Assembly (NCBI RefSeq): GCF_005049105.1
Contig: NZ_SUKA01000002.1
Location: 620,001-684,000, forward strand
DNA length: 64,000 bases
DNA from: Sphingobacterium alkalisoli
Lineage (GTDB): Bacteria > Bacteroidota > Bacteroidia > Sphingobacteriales > Sphingobacteriaceae
Direction: 5' to 3'
A model generated the notes under the pieces. The model saw only the letters and a program-made list of their open reading frames with translations. It did no database searches and had not been told where the DNA came from. The translations under genes were made by a program, and so were the position numbers. Position 1 is the stretch's first letter; each line of letters begins with the position of its first letter. Shown here one piece after another: positions 27,567-37,326 of the stretch.

Positions 27567-27574
27567 CAAAGCTA
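27567..27574 (-). promoter_or_regulatory. -7 element upstream of the redoxin lipoprotein operon
   Basis: The minus-strand sequence TAGCTTTG matches the Bacteroidota -7 consensus TAnnTTTG exactly and lies 26 bases upstream of the ATG. No good -33 TTTG was found at 19-20 bases, so only the -7 box is supported. Confidence 0.45.
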
Positions 27575-27664
27575 AAAAAAATCTGCATTGTAATGAGCTA
27601 AGATTACTTTTTTGATATCCATCTGATAAATGAAGGAAATATCCATTGGCTACAGGTATACAAT

Positions 27665-27692
27665 AAAAAAGGCTACCTGCAAAAGGTAGCCT
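27665..27692 (-). terminator. Rho-independent terminator of secDF
   Basis: An 8-bp stem (GGCTACCT at 27671-27678 with AGGTAGCC at 27684-27691) is followed on the minus strand by a run of six Ts. It lies just downstream of the secDF stop codon. Confidence 0.85.
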
Positions 27693-27716
27693 TCTCAAAT
27701 TAGTATATTAATCCGA

Positions 27717-30700
27717 TTATGGAGTTACTACTTTAGCTTTCGTGTCCACAGCCTTTGTGAAATGTTTTTTTCCACTTAAGTCGTACACAGAAGGTGCTGC
27801 TAAGAAAATCGAAGAATAGGTTGCTACCGCGATACCAACTAAAATTGCAAAAGAGAACCCTCTAATTACTTCTCCGCCGAATAAGAATAATACCAACAAT
27901 ACAAAGATGACAGTCAATGATGTAATAACTGTACGGCTTAGGGTGGTATTAATGGCATGATTTATCGTATCGCCAAAATTTTTATTTAACGCATTTGGCT
28001 TATTAAGATCTTCCCTTATCCGGTCAAATACCACAACTGTATCATTCACGGAATATGCTAATACGGTAAGAAGGGCTGCGACAAAATGCTGATCGATATC
28101 TAAAGAAAATGGAACAATTCCATCAAGAATAGAGAACAGTCCTAGAATGATTATAGCATCATGTATCGTCGCCAAAGCCGCACCTGCAGCGTATTGCCAT
28201 TTGTGGAAACGAACTAATATATAAGCAGCGATGATTAATATTGAGATAATACCTGACCACCACGCTCTATCTTTGATATCAGTGGCAATGGATGGACCCA
28301 CTTTTTGGGAAGATAGAATTTCATATTTATTGCCTTCTATCTTAGAGAGACCTTCATTTAATTTGGATAAAACCTCTTGATCCGCCTCATCTGACGTTTC
28401 GTTGATATGGTAAGTTGTGGTAACTCGTACTTGATTCGCACTACCGAATATTTTTACTTCCGTAGTGGAATTGAATGTGTTATCCAAGTTTTTACGCACA
28501 TCTTCCAGGTTGATTGGGTTCTCATAACTTACTGTAAACGTACGGCCACCTTGAAAATCAACACCCAATGTAAATCCTTTTGTTAAAATGGAGGCAATAC
28601 AAATGACAATCGCTACGCTTGAAACGATATAAAAAGTTTTTCTCTTTTTAATAAACTGGTACTTTGCATTTTGCAACGTATTTGCTGACCATGGTAAAGA
28701 AACCGAAATTTTCATATTCTTATCCAACATGTATTCGAATATCAAACGAGAGATAAATATTGACGTAAATAGCGAAGTGACAATACCAATCATCAAGGTC
28801 GTTGCGAAGCCTAGGATTGGTCCGCTGCCGAAAAAGAACAGTACCATACCGACCAAAAACGTCGTAATTTGCGAATCGAGAATAGACGGCAAAGCATGTT
28901 TATAGCCATCAGCTATTGCTTGGCGTATTCCTTTGCCCGAACGTAGTTCTTCCCGTATGCGTTCATAGATTAGCACGTTGGCATCAACGGCGGTACCCAT
29001 CGTTAATACAATACCAGCTATACCAGGTAAGGTAAGTACAGCGTTCAACGAAGCCAGTACACCCATCAGGAAAAAGACGTTGATAAGAACGGCAATATTT
29101 GCAGCAATACCCGCACGATTGTAATAAGCGATCATGAAGATCATGACGATGACAATACCAATAATTGAGGAGTTAACGCCGGCATCAATAGCAGCTTGAC
29201 CGAGTGAAGGACCGACAATGGCCTCTTCAACGATTTTTGCTGTAGTCGGTAAGCGACCTGCTTTCAATACGTTTGCTAAATCTTTGGTGTCTTCAATGGT
29301 AAAGCTCCCGGAAATGGAAGAATTACCGCCTGCTATTTCACTTGAAACAGAAGGAGCCGAATACACGACATTATCAAGTACGATAGCTATAGATGCTTTG
29401 GTCTGTGCAGCTTTGGCCGTGATTTTACGCCATTCACGCGCTCCAGCGGAGTTCATGCTCATGGAGACAACAGGTGCATTCGTTTGTGGGTCAAATTCAT
29501 CTCTGGCGTCTGTAATCACTTCACCAGTTAGCACAGCAGGATTGTCGCCCGGAGCTGGTTTGATGGCGTATAGCGATAAGACGTTTGGTGCACTTTGTTC
29601 CGGTTTAACAGCCCATAATAGTGCAATATTTGATGGAATGATGGCTTTCACCTCAGGCCGTGCCAAATAGGCATTTACTTTAGCAGTATCCTTTAGGTTG
29701 GCTCGACCCACCATCGGGCCGGGAATCAATTGAGGCTGACCATTTTCGCCTCTATATACCGCAGGTTCCAGAACACTAAACAACGGATTTTCGGCAGCAA
29801 GATTTGCAGCTATTGCCGAGGAATCATTGCTTTCAGTCTTATTGGCACCAAGATTTGCTAATAAATTATCCTCATTTTTTGTTGAATCCACAGCAGTAGA
29901 ATCTCCCGTGTTAACAGTTGCAGTGCTAGTAGACGCCTCAGTTGCTTTTAATGTTCCTGCTAGTGTACGATTTACATTTTCAAGTAAACTATATACCTGT
30001 ATATTGTCATGCGTTTCGTAAAACTCTAGCTTTGCCGACCCTTGTAATAGTTTCCGTACACGGGTTTCATCGTTTACACCTGGTAGTTCAATAAGGATAC
30101 GGTTAGTACCTTGTTGAACTTGGATGTTTGGAGAGGAAACACCAAATTTATCAATACGTGTACGCAATACTTTGTACGAATTTTGAATCGCATTGTCTGA
30201 TTCCTTTTGCAGGAAATTTTTAACATCATTATCGGAACTAGTCGCTTTTATTAAAGTTGCGTTGTCTTTTGTAGCAAAAAAAGTTGCCAGCGAAGTAGAA
30301 GCTCCTGTTGCTTTGTATTCATCAATAAACAAATCTACGACAGATTTGTTCGCAGTTTTACTTTTTTGAACAGCACTTTGTAATGCCGTATTGAATTTTT
30401 CGTCTTTTGTCTTATTGGCGAGGTTACTGATTAATTCGTCTAGTGCGATTTCCATCGTAACGTTCATACCTCCTTTAAGATCGAGACCTAATGCTAGCTC
30501 GTACGCTTTGCATTCTCTGTACGTATACTTAGCAAATCCTAAGTTAAATACGGTTTCACCAGCTATAGAGTCCAAATAGGCTTTTTCCTTAGCCATATCG
30601 CCAACTGCATGTGCTGCAGCGTCACGTTCTACTTTACGTGTCACAAATGTGAATGATAGGGAATAGAGGCATGCTAATGATACCACTATTACCAAAAATT

Positions 30701-30722
30701 TAATCAGCCCTTTACTCTGCAT
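27717..30722 (-). CDS. secDF: Fused protein-export membrane protein SecDF
   Basis: This 1001-residue protein joins SecD (about 1-640) and SecF (about 660-1001), which together use the proton gradient to help the Sec translocon export proteins. Two sets of six membrane segments flank periplasmic domains. SecD features are LDLKGGMNVTMEI, RTRIDKFGVSSPNIQVQ, LPGVNDETRVRKLL and LTLPGIAGIVLTMGTAVDANVLIYERIREEL; SecF features are LGVDFQGGRTFTVSY and LTVLAYSVNDTVVVFDRIREDL. A low-complexity Ser/Thr/Ala/Asn-rich insert (about 255-310) sits in the SecD periplasmic part, common in Bacteroidota. It is a complete fusion with its own terminator. Confidence 0.96.
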   Translation of the reverse strand: MQSKGLIKFLVIVVSLACLYSLSFTFVTRKVERDAAAHAVGDMAKEKAYLDSIAGETVFNLGFAKYTYRECKAYELALGLDLKGGMNVTMEIALDELISNLANKTKDEKFNTALQSAVQKSKTANKSVVDLFIDEYKATGASTSLATFFATKDNATLIKATSSDNDVKNFLQKESDNAIQNSYKVLRTRIDKFGVSSPNIQVQQGTNRILIELPGVNDETRVRKLLQGSAKLEFYETHDNIQVYSLLENVNRTLAGTLKATEASTSTATVNTGDSTAVDSTKNEDNLLANLGANKTESNDSSAIAANLAAENPLFSVLEPAVYRGENGQPQLIPGPMVGRANLKDTAKVNAYLARPEVKAIIPSNIALLWAVKPEQSAPNVLSLYAIKPAPGDNPAVLTGEVITDARDEFDPQTNAPVVSMSMNSAGAREWRKITAKAAQTKASIAIVLDNVVYSAPSVSSEIAGGNSSISGSFTIEDTKDLANVLKAGRLPTTAKIVEEAIVGPSLGQAAIDAGVNSSIIGIVIVMIFMIAYYNRAGIAANIAVLINVFFLMGVLASLNAVLTLPGIAGIVLTMGTAVDANVLIYERIREELRSGKGIRQAIADGYKHALPSILDSQITTFLVGMVLFFFGSGPILGFATTLMIGIVTSLFTSIFISRLIFEYMLDKNMKISVSLPWSANTLQNAKYQFIKKRKTFYIVSSVAIVICIASILTKGFTLGVDFQGGRTFTVSYENPINLEDVRKNLDNTFNSTTEVKIFGSANQVRVTTTYHINETSDEADQEVLSKLNEGLSKIEGNKYEILSSQKVGPSIATDIKDRAWWSGIISILIIAAYILVRFHKWQYAAGAALATIHDAIIILGLFSILDGIVPFSLDIDQHFVAALLTVLAYSVNDTVVVFDRIREDLNKPNALNKNFGDTINHAINTTLSRTVITSLTVIFVLLVLFLFGGEVIRGFSFAILVGIAVATYSSIFLAAPSVYDLSGKKHFTKAVDTKAKVVTP

Positions 30723-30801
30723 TTTTGTATTCGTGTATTAGTTTGATAGTTTATTCGTTAATTGTTTTTTTAGCTGATAAAATATAATTTACCAAGAACC
30801 G

Positions 30802-30809
30802 CAAAGGTA
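30802..30809 (-). promoter_or_regulatory. -7 element upstream of secDF
   Basis: The minus-strand sequence TACCTTTG matches TAnnTTTG exactly, about 80 bases upstream of the secDF ATG. The -33 position about 19 bases away reads T-rich without a clear TTTG. Confidence 0.45.
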
Positions 30810-30879
30810 TAAAAATTTTGTATAAAGAAAACTAAAATTGAAGATATCTATTGAAAAATTAACAGATAGGGGAAGGGCG

Positions 30880-30928
30880 GATTTTGCTGATTAGCAAAAT
30901 CGCGAATTCGTTGTTAGCGAATTCGCGA
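30880..30928 (-). terminator. Two adjacent perfect hairpins downstream of the small OMP gene
   Basis: GATTTTGCT (30880-30888) pairs with AGCAAAATC (30893-30901), and CGCGAATTCG (30901-30910) pairs with CGAATTCGCG (30918-30927). They share one base and follow the stop of the minus-strand gene at 30938. Neither is followed by a long T-tract, so termination is plausible but a processed 3' end is another possibility. The remainder of 30723-30937 holds only the secDF upstream region. Confidence 0.55.
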
Positions 30929-30937
30929 AAATAATAA

Positions 30938-31417
30938 TTATTTTAATGTAAATTTAAAACCTAGCGTAAAACGGGCGGGTTCGAAATCCGACTCGTGCGA
31001 AAGGTTCCACCAAGGTTTCCAATCAAAATGAAAAGCTAAAGGTGCGGTTGGAATTTTGTATTCTAGACCTGCAGCTGGACGTACGGCAAAATGCGCATGA
31101 TCGTCGTCGCCCCAATGGTCAACAAAGGCAATCTGTGGACCAACCCCTACATACCATCCCAAACCATTCGTTCCACGGAAAGGTTGGTTATAAGAATAGT
31201 CGGCTCCGATTATGGTTACATGATCTCCAAATAATACCTGGGCATTACCCGCGTTGGTTCCATCGAATGAATGCTTTATTTGGGGGCCAAATAGTGTAGC
31301 GCCGTCGCCAGCATCGATAGCCAGTCCTAGGGCCGTTTTATAGGCCTGCGCATTTGCCTCAAAGGTTGCTAGTGTCAGCACTGAGGCCGAAAATAATGAT
31401 AGAATTACTTTTTTCAT
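30938..31417 (-). CDS. Small outer-membrane beta-barrel-like protein
   Basis: This 159-residue protein has a Sec signal peptide (MKKVILSLFSASVLTLATFEANAQA, cleavage near 25) and an alternating beta pattern with GLGWYVGVGPQIAFVDHW and AVRPAAGLEYKIP, ending in RFTLGFKFTLK. That matches small eight-stranded barrel proteins of the outer membrane. Histidine- and Asp-rich HWGDDDHAHF at about 116-125 could be an exposed loop. No specific function is recognised. It is transcribed alone. Confidence 0.65.
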   Translation of the reverse strand: MKKVILSLFSASVLTLATFEANAQAYKTALGLAIDAGDGATLFGPQIKHSFDGTNAGNAQVLFGDHVTIIGADYSYNQPFRGTNGLGWYVGVGPQIAFVDHWGDDDHAHFAVRPAAGLEYKIPTAPLAFHFDWKPWWNLSHESDFEPARFTLGFKFTLK

Positions 31418-31558
31418 TTTTACTAATTTGTGTTTTAATCATTTTTCTTCTCAATGAAACCTTGCAAAGAGCTTGCCAAAATAGAATGTTCAACATTATA
31501 TTACGTACCATATGCCTTTATAATCGGATTGTCATTTCTCTTGAAATAGTAGTTTTTA

Positions 31559-31589
31559 TTTGATGAAAACGTTTTTTTTTGTAATTTTG
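31559..31589 (+). promoter_or_regulatory. Consensus Bacteroidota promoter of guaB
   Basis: TTTG at 31559-31562 is followed after exactly 19 bases by TAATTTTG at 31582-31589, a full match to the TTTG-N19-TAnnTTTG consensus. The spacer includes a run of nine Ts (31572-31580). The palindrome TTTGCCTGGCAAA (31586-31598) overlaps the expected start site. The guaB ATG lies 34 bases downstream of the -7 box. Confidence 0.8.
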
Positions 31590-31622
31590 CCTGGCAAATA
31601 GAAAACCCAGAACGTATTTGCC

Positions 31623-33098
31623 ATGCAATTAGATCCACAAAAATTCGTAGCTGAAGGACTTACATATGACGATGTCTTATTGATCCCAGCATATTCAGAG
31701 ATTCTACCAAGAGACGTAGATACCAGTACATATCTTACCAAAAAAATCAAGCTCAATATACCGTTGGTATCAGCGGCTATGGATACTGTTACGGAGTTTG
31801 ATTTGGCTATTGCGATAGCGCAGGCTGGTGGAATAGGGATGTTGCACAAGAACATGACCATTGATCAGCAGGCGGCGGAAGTACGTAAAGTAAAGCGCTC
31901 GGAGAGTGGAATGATTCAGGATCCCGTTACCTTATTGAAAAACGCGACAGTGGGTGACGCCTTTGCTATTATGAAGGAGCACAAAATAGGTGGTATCCCT
32001 GTCATCGCCCTGGATGGTAGATTGGTTGGAATTGTTACCAATAGAGATCTTCGTTTTCAAAAAGATATGGCAAGACCTATTAGCGAACTTATGACGAAGG
32101 ATAACCTCGTTGTCGCCCCGGAAGGTACGGATCTGGTCAGAGCAGAAGAAATACTTCAAAACTATAAAATAGAAAAGCTACCAGTTGTCGATGCTAATTA
32201 TAACCTTAAAGGTTTGATTACCTTTAAGGATATCCAAAAATATAAACATTATCCCAATGCGGCCAAAGATGGACATGGTAGGTTGTTGGTTGGTGCGGCG
32301 GTCGGCGTTACACCAGATACAGTAGAACGTGTGGATGCACTGGTAAAGGCTGGGGTTGATGTGGTGACTATTGACACGGCACATGGTCATTCCTTGGGAG
32401 TGATCAACAAGCTGAAGGAGGTGAAATCAAAATACCCGGAACTGCAGGTGATCGTCGGAAATATCGCTACAGGGGCAGCGGCTAAGGCATTAGCGGATGC
32501 CGGAGCAGACGGGGTAAAAGTTGGTATTGGTCCGGGATCTATCTGTACGACTCGCATCATTGCCGGTGTGGGTGTGCCACAATTGTATGCCGTATACGAG
32601 GTAGCGAAAGCATTAAAAGGTACGGGCGTCCCTGTTATTGCGGATGGTGGTATTAAGCAAACGGGTGATATCGCAAAGGCAATTGCCGCGGGTGCGGATA
32701 CCATAATGGCAGGTTCTCTTTTCGCTGGGGTAGAAGAGGCTCCGGGAGAAACCATCTTATTAGAGGGACGGAAATTCAAATCTTATCGGGGTATGGGATC
32801 GGTAGAGGCGATGGAGAAAGGGTCTAAAGATCGTTATTTCCAAGATGTAGAGGATGATATTAAGAAGTTAGTGCCAGAGGGTATTGTGGGGCGTGTACCT
32901 TATAAAGGTACTTTAGCAGAAGTAGTATATCAGTATATAGGTGGATTACGCGCTTCGATGGGGTATTGTGGAGCCGGATCTATAGCACAACTTCAGGAAG
33001 CACAGTTTGTACGTATCACAGGCGCAGGTTTACGTGAGTCGCATCCACATAATATTCAGATCACGAAAGAAGCTCCTAACTACAATAGTCGAGGTTAA
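31623..33098 (+). CDS. guaB: IMP dehydrogenase
   Basis: This 491-residue enzyme oxidises IMP to XMP, the committed step of GMP synthesis. The barrel opens with [22 protein letters not shown], is interrupted by a CBS-domain pair (about 95-205), and resumes with the catalytic loop [13 protein letters not shown] (Cys near 307) and the flap region with [10 protein letters not shown] and GRVPYKG. Length and motifs are complete. It is read from a consensus promoter and ends in a strong terminator. Confidence 0.97.
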   Translation: MQLDPQKFVAEGLTYDDVLLIPAYSEILPRDVDTSTYLTKKIKLNIPLVSAAMDTVTEFDLAIAIAQAGGIGMLHKNMTIDQQAAEVRKVKRSESGMIQDPVTLLKNATVGDAFAIMKEHKIGGIPVIALDGRLVGIVTNRDLRFQKDMARPISELMTKDNLVVAPEGTDLVRAEEILQNYKIEKLPVVDANYNLKGLITFKDIQKYKHYPNAAKDGHGRLLVGAAVGVTPDTVERVDALVKAGVDVVTIDTAHGHSLGVINKLKEVKSKYPELQVIVGNIATGAAAKALADAGADGVKVGIGPGSICTTRIIAGVGVPQLYAVYEVAKALKGTGVPVIADGGIKQTGDIAKAIAAGADTIMAGSLFAGVEEAPGETILLEGRKFKSYRGMGSVEAMEKGSKDRYFQDVEDDIKKLVPEGIVGRVPYKGTLAEVVYQYIGGLRASMGYCGAGSIAQLQEAQFVRITGAGLRESHPHNIQITKEAPNYNSRG

Positions 33099-33120
33099 AA
33101 ATAGTACAGATATAATAGAA

Positions 33121-33153
33121 AATAGCTTGGAAAATGTTTTCAAGCTATTTTTT
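33121..33153 (+). terminator. Terminator of guaB
   Basis: The stem AATAGCTTG (33121-33129) pairs with CAAGCTATT (33141-33149) and is followed by a run of Ts to about 33156. Confidence 0.88.
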
Positions 33154-33195
33154 TTTGCTTCGTAAGTTCATTTTTTTTTGAGAAATGAAATAAAT

Positions 33196-34518
33196 ATGGT
33201 ATCATTATATGGGCAAAAAAAATCTATGAACAAATTTTTGTATTTCTTTAACCTTCACGAAGGTGAAGATGATAAAGAGAATGTATTAGAGAGTGTAGTA
33301 AAAAATATCTCTTTCCGAGGTGCAAATGCTTGGATATTAGCCTGTGCGATCGTTGTCGCATCGGTAGGTCTTAATGTGAACTCAACGGCAGTTATTATTG
33401 GTGCGATGCTAATATCCCCCTTAATGGGACCAATCATCGGTGCTGGTTTCGCGTTGGGCACTTATAATTTTCCATTGCTTAAAAAGTCAATGAAGAATTT
33501 AGGTATCGCGACACTGATTTCTTTGGTAGTTTCTTTTATTTACTTTTTGTTGAGCCCCTTTAAAGATGCGCAGTCAGAATTGTTGGCGCGTACATCACCT
33601 AATATATATGATGTCTTGATCGCTGTTTTTGGTGGCTTGGTGGGGGTCATTGCAATCACGCGCGAAAATAAAGGAAATCCCATTCCGGGAGTAGCAATTG
33701 CAACCGCATTAATGCCTCCTTTATGTACAGCGGGCTATGGTTTAGCCATCGGCAATCTAGCCTTCTTTGCTGGTGCAATATATCTGTATTTTATCAATTG
33801 TTTTTTTATCTGCTTAGCGACTTTTGTTATTGTAAAGTATTTAAAATATCCGAAAATCAATTTCGTCGACGCAAAAAAGGAGAAGCGAATTACAAGAAGT
33901 ATTACCTTCTTGATTTTAGTATTGGTGTTGCCCAGTTTTTATTTTGCGTATATCCTTCTGCAAGAGCGCAAGTATGTGAATAAAGTAAACCAATTTATTC
34001 AACAGGAGTTCGTAGATAGGGGGTATACCATCATATATGAGCGTTTGCAATTTAATGCCAAACCCAAAAAGATAGAATTGGCTTTTTTGTCTAAAAAAAT
34101 GGATGATCGGGAAATACAGACCTTTCAAGAGCGTCTAAAAAATTTTGGTATTAGTAATACAGAACTTATCATTAGACAGGATAGTTTAGACCTCAAGGCT
34201 GATATCTTGAAGGAAATAAATAAACAATCTTATGTGGTGTCTGAAAAAGATATTACCATTAGAAATCTCAGTAACAGAATTTCAAGATTTGAACTCGATC
34301 ATCCACAGCTGAACAAAAATATACAAGTCTTGTTCCCGCAGATTACAAGTTATACAATAGGTCGACAGACTGGGTACGTTAGTGCAGACAGCAGCATACA
34401 GTCCATCGCATTAATCTATGACGCGAATACAGAATTAGAGGAAGCAGAACTATTTAAATTATCGGGTTGGCTTAAGAATCAATACCCTAAGGATAGCGTT
34501 ATTGTCCTCAAGAGGTAG
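33196..34518 (+). CDS. DUF389 multi-pass membrane protein
   Basis: This protein of about 440 residues contains the DUF389 core with several membrane helices: NSTAVIIGAMLISPLMGPIIGAGFALG near 70-95, GGLVGVIAITRENKGNPIPGVAIATALMPPLCTAGYGLA near 140-175. The last 180 residues are soluble and charged. The family's role is undefined. I prefer the ATG at 33196; a TTG at 33178 and an ATG at 33226 (MNKFLYFFNLHEG) are alternatives. It is the first of a group of ion-transport genes, but it has its own terminator, which overlaps the end of nhaA. Confidence 0.78.
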   Translation: MVSLYGQKKSMNKFLYFFNLHEGEDDKENVLESVVKNISFRGANAWILACAIVVASVGLNVNSTAVIIGAMLISPLMGPIIGAGFALGTYNFPLLKKSMKNLGIATLISLVVSFIYFLLSPFKDAQSELLARTSPNIYDVLIAVFGGLVGVIAITRENKGNPIPGVAIATALMPPLCTAGYGLAIGNLAFFAGAIYLYFINCFFICLATFVIVKYLKYPKINFVDAKKEKRITRSITFLILVLVLPSFYFAYILLQERKYVNKVNQFIQQEFVDRGYTIIYERLQFNAKPKKIELAFLSKKMDDREIQTFQERLKNFGISNTELIIRQDSLDLKADILKEINKQSYVVSEKDITIRNLSNRISRFELDHPQLNKNIQVLFPQITSYTIGRQTGYVSADSSIQSIALIYDANTELEEAELFKLSGWLKNQYPKDSVIVLKR

Positions 34519-34537
34519 TTAATAATCTTAAGATATA

Positions 34538-34574
34538 ATGCAAAAGGAGCTTGCTTAAGAAGCTCCTTTTGCAT
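34538..34574. terminator. Bidirectional terminator overlapping the 3' end of nhaA
   Basis: A 14-bp perfect stem (ATGCAAAAGGAGCT at 34538-34551 with AGCTCCTTTTGCAT at 34561-34574) with a 9-nt loop lies between convergent genes. The right arm encodes the last residues (NAKGA) of NhaA and the nhaA stop codon is in the loop, so the terminator is partly coding. Confidence 0.8.
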
Positions 34575-35733
34575 TTGATCGTACAGATAATAAGAGATAT
34601 CCAATTAGTCCTGATAGCAAAGAACCTAAAAGTACGGCCAATTTGGCTTCTTCAACATATAACGGATTGGAGAAAGATAAGATAGATATAAATATTGACA
34701 TCGTAAATCCGATTCCACCTAAAAATCCTACACCTAGAATATGTCGCCAATTAGCTCCTTCCGGCAAATTACATAAACCAAGCTTCTTTGCTAAAAAAGA
34801 TATTCCCAGAATACCAACTGATTTACCAATTACTAAGCCGGTCATGATGCCTATTCCTAAAGCGGAGGTAAGTCCCGCCATCATCTCTGAATGAATGGTG
34901 ATATTTGTGTTCGCTATTGCAAAGATGGGGACAATTAAAAAATTAACAGGTTTGGTCAATGCGTGTTCCAGTTTTTCGAGAGCCGATTCCTTTGCATCGG
35001 GTGTTGTAGGAAGTGTTAGCGCGACTAATACCCCGGCAATGGTGGCATGTATGCCGGAATGGTGTACGAAGTACCAAATAAATACGCCCGGAATTAGATA
35101 GGCCCAAATTGCTTTTACCCCTAAATAATTGAGCAAGATAAGAAAGGCGAAGATACCAAGGGCAATAAATAAGTAATTGGTATGCAGATCCGAGCTGTAG
35201 AAGAGTGCGATGACTAATATGGCAAGTAGATCATCTACAATGGCAAGTGCGGCTAAAAAGATCTTGAGCGATGTTGGTACCTTATTGCCTAGCATCGTAA
35301 TAACTGCCAGCGCAAATGCAATATCTGTTGCCATCGGTATCCCCCACCCACTTGCTGTATCTGTACCTTTATTAATGAAGGCATAAATCAACGCGGGTAC
35401 TATAGCACCCCCTATGGCCGCTAAAATAGGGAGTAGTGCTTGTTTAGGGGAAGATAATTCTCCCTCTACGAGCTCTCTTTTAATTTCAAGTCCTACAAGT
35501 AAAAAGAATATAGCCATGAGGCCGTCATTAATCCAGAGAAGGATGGAGTAATTGAGGTGTATAGACTCGTTCTCGAATCCGATCTCGGTGTCTAGAAAGT
35601 TAGCAAATGTAACTCCAAATGGAGAATTAGCAATAATCATAGACAATATCACACCTGCAAAAAGAATGATTCCACCTGCATTACTTGATCGCAAGAAATC
35701 GTTGAAGACGCGTAAATTAATTAGTTTAGCCAT
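34555..35733 (-). CDS. nhaA: Na+/H+ antiporter NhaA
   Basis: This 392-residue inner-membrane antiporter exports Na+ in exchange for H+. It has about 12 hydrophobic segments, the FFLLVGLEIKRELVEGELSSP block, and the ion-binding Asp pair in AALAIVDDLLAILVIALFY. GGIGFTMSIFISILSF near the C-terminus is also typical. It lies three bases downstream of the agcS gene and is probably co-transcribed with it. Length is normal. Confidence 0.95.
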   Translation of the reverse strand: MAKLINLRVFNDFLRSSNAGGIILFAGVILSMIIANSPFGVTFANFLDTEIGFENESIHLNYSILLWINDGLMAIFFLLVGLEIKRELVEGELSSPKQALLPILAAIGGAIVPALIYAFINKGTDTASGWGIPMATDIAFALAVITMLGNKVPTSLKIFLAALAIVDDLLAILVIALFYSSDLHTNYLFIALGIFAFLILLNYLGVKAIWAYLIPGVFIWYFVHHSGIHATIAGVLVALTLPTTPDAKESALEKLEHALTKPVNFLIVPIFAIANTNITIHSEMMAGLTSALGIGIMTGLVIGKSVGILGISFLAKKLGLCNLPEGANWRHILGVGFLGGIGFTMSIFISILSFSNPLYVEEAKLAVLLGSLLSGLIGYLLLSVRSNAKGAS

Positions 35734-35736
35734 ATT

Positions 35737-37185
35737 TTAATCGTGTTTGTTCCAAAAATTAGCATTTTTGAATTGATAAAGAGAGTTGTTAAATTTCGGA
35801 TCTATTTTTTGTTTTTTCTGACTGTCGTAGTCCTGCATTAACTTGTACACTTTTCCATGCAGGAAAATAATAGCAATTATATTGAGCCAGGCCATCAAAC
35901 CTACACCTATGTCACCTAATGTCCATACATCTTTTGCCGTAGTGACGCAGCCCACGTAAGTCGATACTAATATTAAAATTCGTAGACCCCATAGTAATAG
36001 TGTGTTTTTTCTTTTTCCACTGATAAAACTAATATTGGTTTCTGCAATATAATAATAAGCCATGATGGTTGTAAAAGCAAAGAATGTCAACGCTAAGGCG
36101 ACAAAAGCACTTCCGATATTCGGGAAATGCTGGGATACGGCATACTGTGTGAATTCCGGCCCCATCTGCGCATTTGGTAGATTTTGCACAATAAATCCGC
36201 CTGCCGGATTTTCCACATTATACATTCCTGTAAACAGGATCATAAACGCCGTAGCGGTACATACAAATAGGGTGTCAACATATACCGAAAAGCCTTGTAC
36301 AAGCCCTTGTTTAATGGGGTGAGATACCGCTGCTGCTGCAGCAGCATGAGGAGCCGTACCTTGGCCAGCCTCATTACTGTAAATTCCGCGTTTTACACCC
36401 CATGAAATGGCCGTCCCCACGATACCACCGAATGCAGCATGCCCACCGAATGCAGAGTCTAGTATCAATGAAAATATAGCTGGAATCTGTGAAATATTAA
36501 AACCGATGATGACAATTGCCATGAGGATATAAGACCCTGCCATGAAGGGTACGACAAACTCGGCGACCTTTGAGATCCGCTTTACGCCCCCTATAATGAT
36601 AATCGCCAAAAAGAAAACTAAACATAAACCTGTCGTAATCGGAGAAAAATTGAAGGAGGATTCGAGAGCGATGGAAATACTATTGCTTTGTACGCTAGGG
36701 AGTAGAAAACCTGTGCTCAGAACCGTTACAATAGCGAAAGCCCAAGCAAAAGGTTTGTTGTTTAAACCTTTTAAAATATAAAAGGCTGGTCCACCGCGGT
36801 ATTGACCATCCTTTACTTCTTTGTATAATTGCCCGAGTGTCGCCTCGATAATTGCGGAGGCACTTCCAACTATCGCTATCATCCACATCCAGAAAACAGC
36901 TCCAGGTCCACCCATCCCAATTGCTGTAGCTACTCCGGCAATATTTCCAGTTCCTACACGTCCAGAGATGGCCAAAGAAAATGCCTGAAACGAAGAAATC
37001 CCCTTTTCAGATTCGCTTCCGTCTTCAGATTTACCTCCTTTAAAAAGAAGAGTTATCATATCTTTGATATACCGGATTTGTGGAAATTTAAATCGAATGG
37101 TAAAGTATAAACCCGATAGCATACACAAGTATACCAGCGCATCACTCCAGACTATATTGTATATTGCATTAATGATATTTTCCAT
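35737..37185 (-). CDS. Sodium:alanine/glycine symporter family protein
   Basis: This protein of 482 residues belongs to the AgcS (alanine or glycine:cation symporter) family: SFQAFSLAISGRVGTGNIAGVATAIGMGG-type region near 60-90 and GVKRGIYSNEAGQGTAPHAAAAA near 265-287 are diagnostic, with about ten membrane segments. It imports small neutral amino acids with Na+. I placed the start at the ATG at 37185 because the only upstream start is a TTG at 37215. It precedes nhaA, an arrangement that would let the antiporter expel the Na+ brought in; that coupling is inferred. Confidence 0.88.
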   Translation of the reverse strand: MENIINAIYNIVWSDALVYLCMLSGLYFTIRFKFPQIRYIKDMITLLFKGGKSEDGSESEKGISSFQAFSLAISGRVGTGNIAGVATAIGMGGPGAVFWMWMIAIVGSASAIIEATLGQLYKEVKDGQYRGGPAFYILKGLNNKPFAWAFAIVTVLSTGFLLPSVQSNSISIALESSFNFSPITTGLCLVFFLAIIIIGGVKRISKVAEFVVPFMAGSYILMAIVIIGFNISQIPAIFSLILDSAFGGHAAFGGIVGTAISWGVKRGIYSNEAGQGTAPHAAAAAAVSHPIKQGLVQGFSVYVDTLFVCTATAFMILFTGMYNVENPAGGFIVQNLPNAQMGPEFTQYAVSQHFPNIGSAFVALALTFFAFTTIMAYYYIAETNISFISGKRKNTLLLWGLRILILVSTYVGCVTTAKDVWTLGDIGVGLMAWLNIIAIIFLHGKVYKLMQDYDSQKKQKIDPKFNNSLYQFKNANFWNKHD

Positions 37186-37326
37186 TAGTTTAAGGATAAT
37201 TTGAGAAGGCTCCAAAATACAATTTATATTTTAAATATCGTTTACAAAATCGAATTTTCCCTGTGAAATAAAAGCTTGAAATCCCAAAAAACTCCTACCT
37301 TTACCCCCTGTTAAAATAGTATATAC

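Noticed and set aside
29218..29670. 150-codon plus-strand frame inside secDF
   Set aside because: It lies opposite the conserved SecD region and looks like a shadow of the GC-richer codons.
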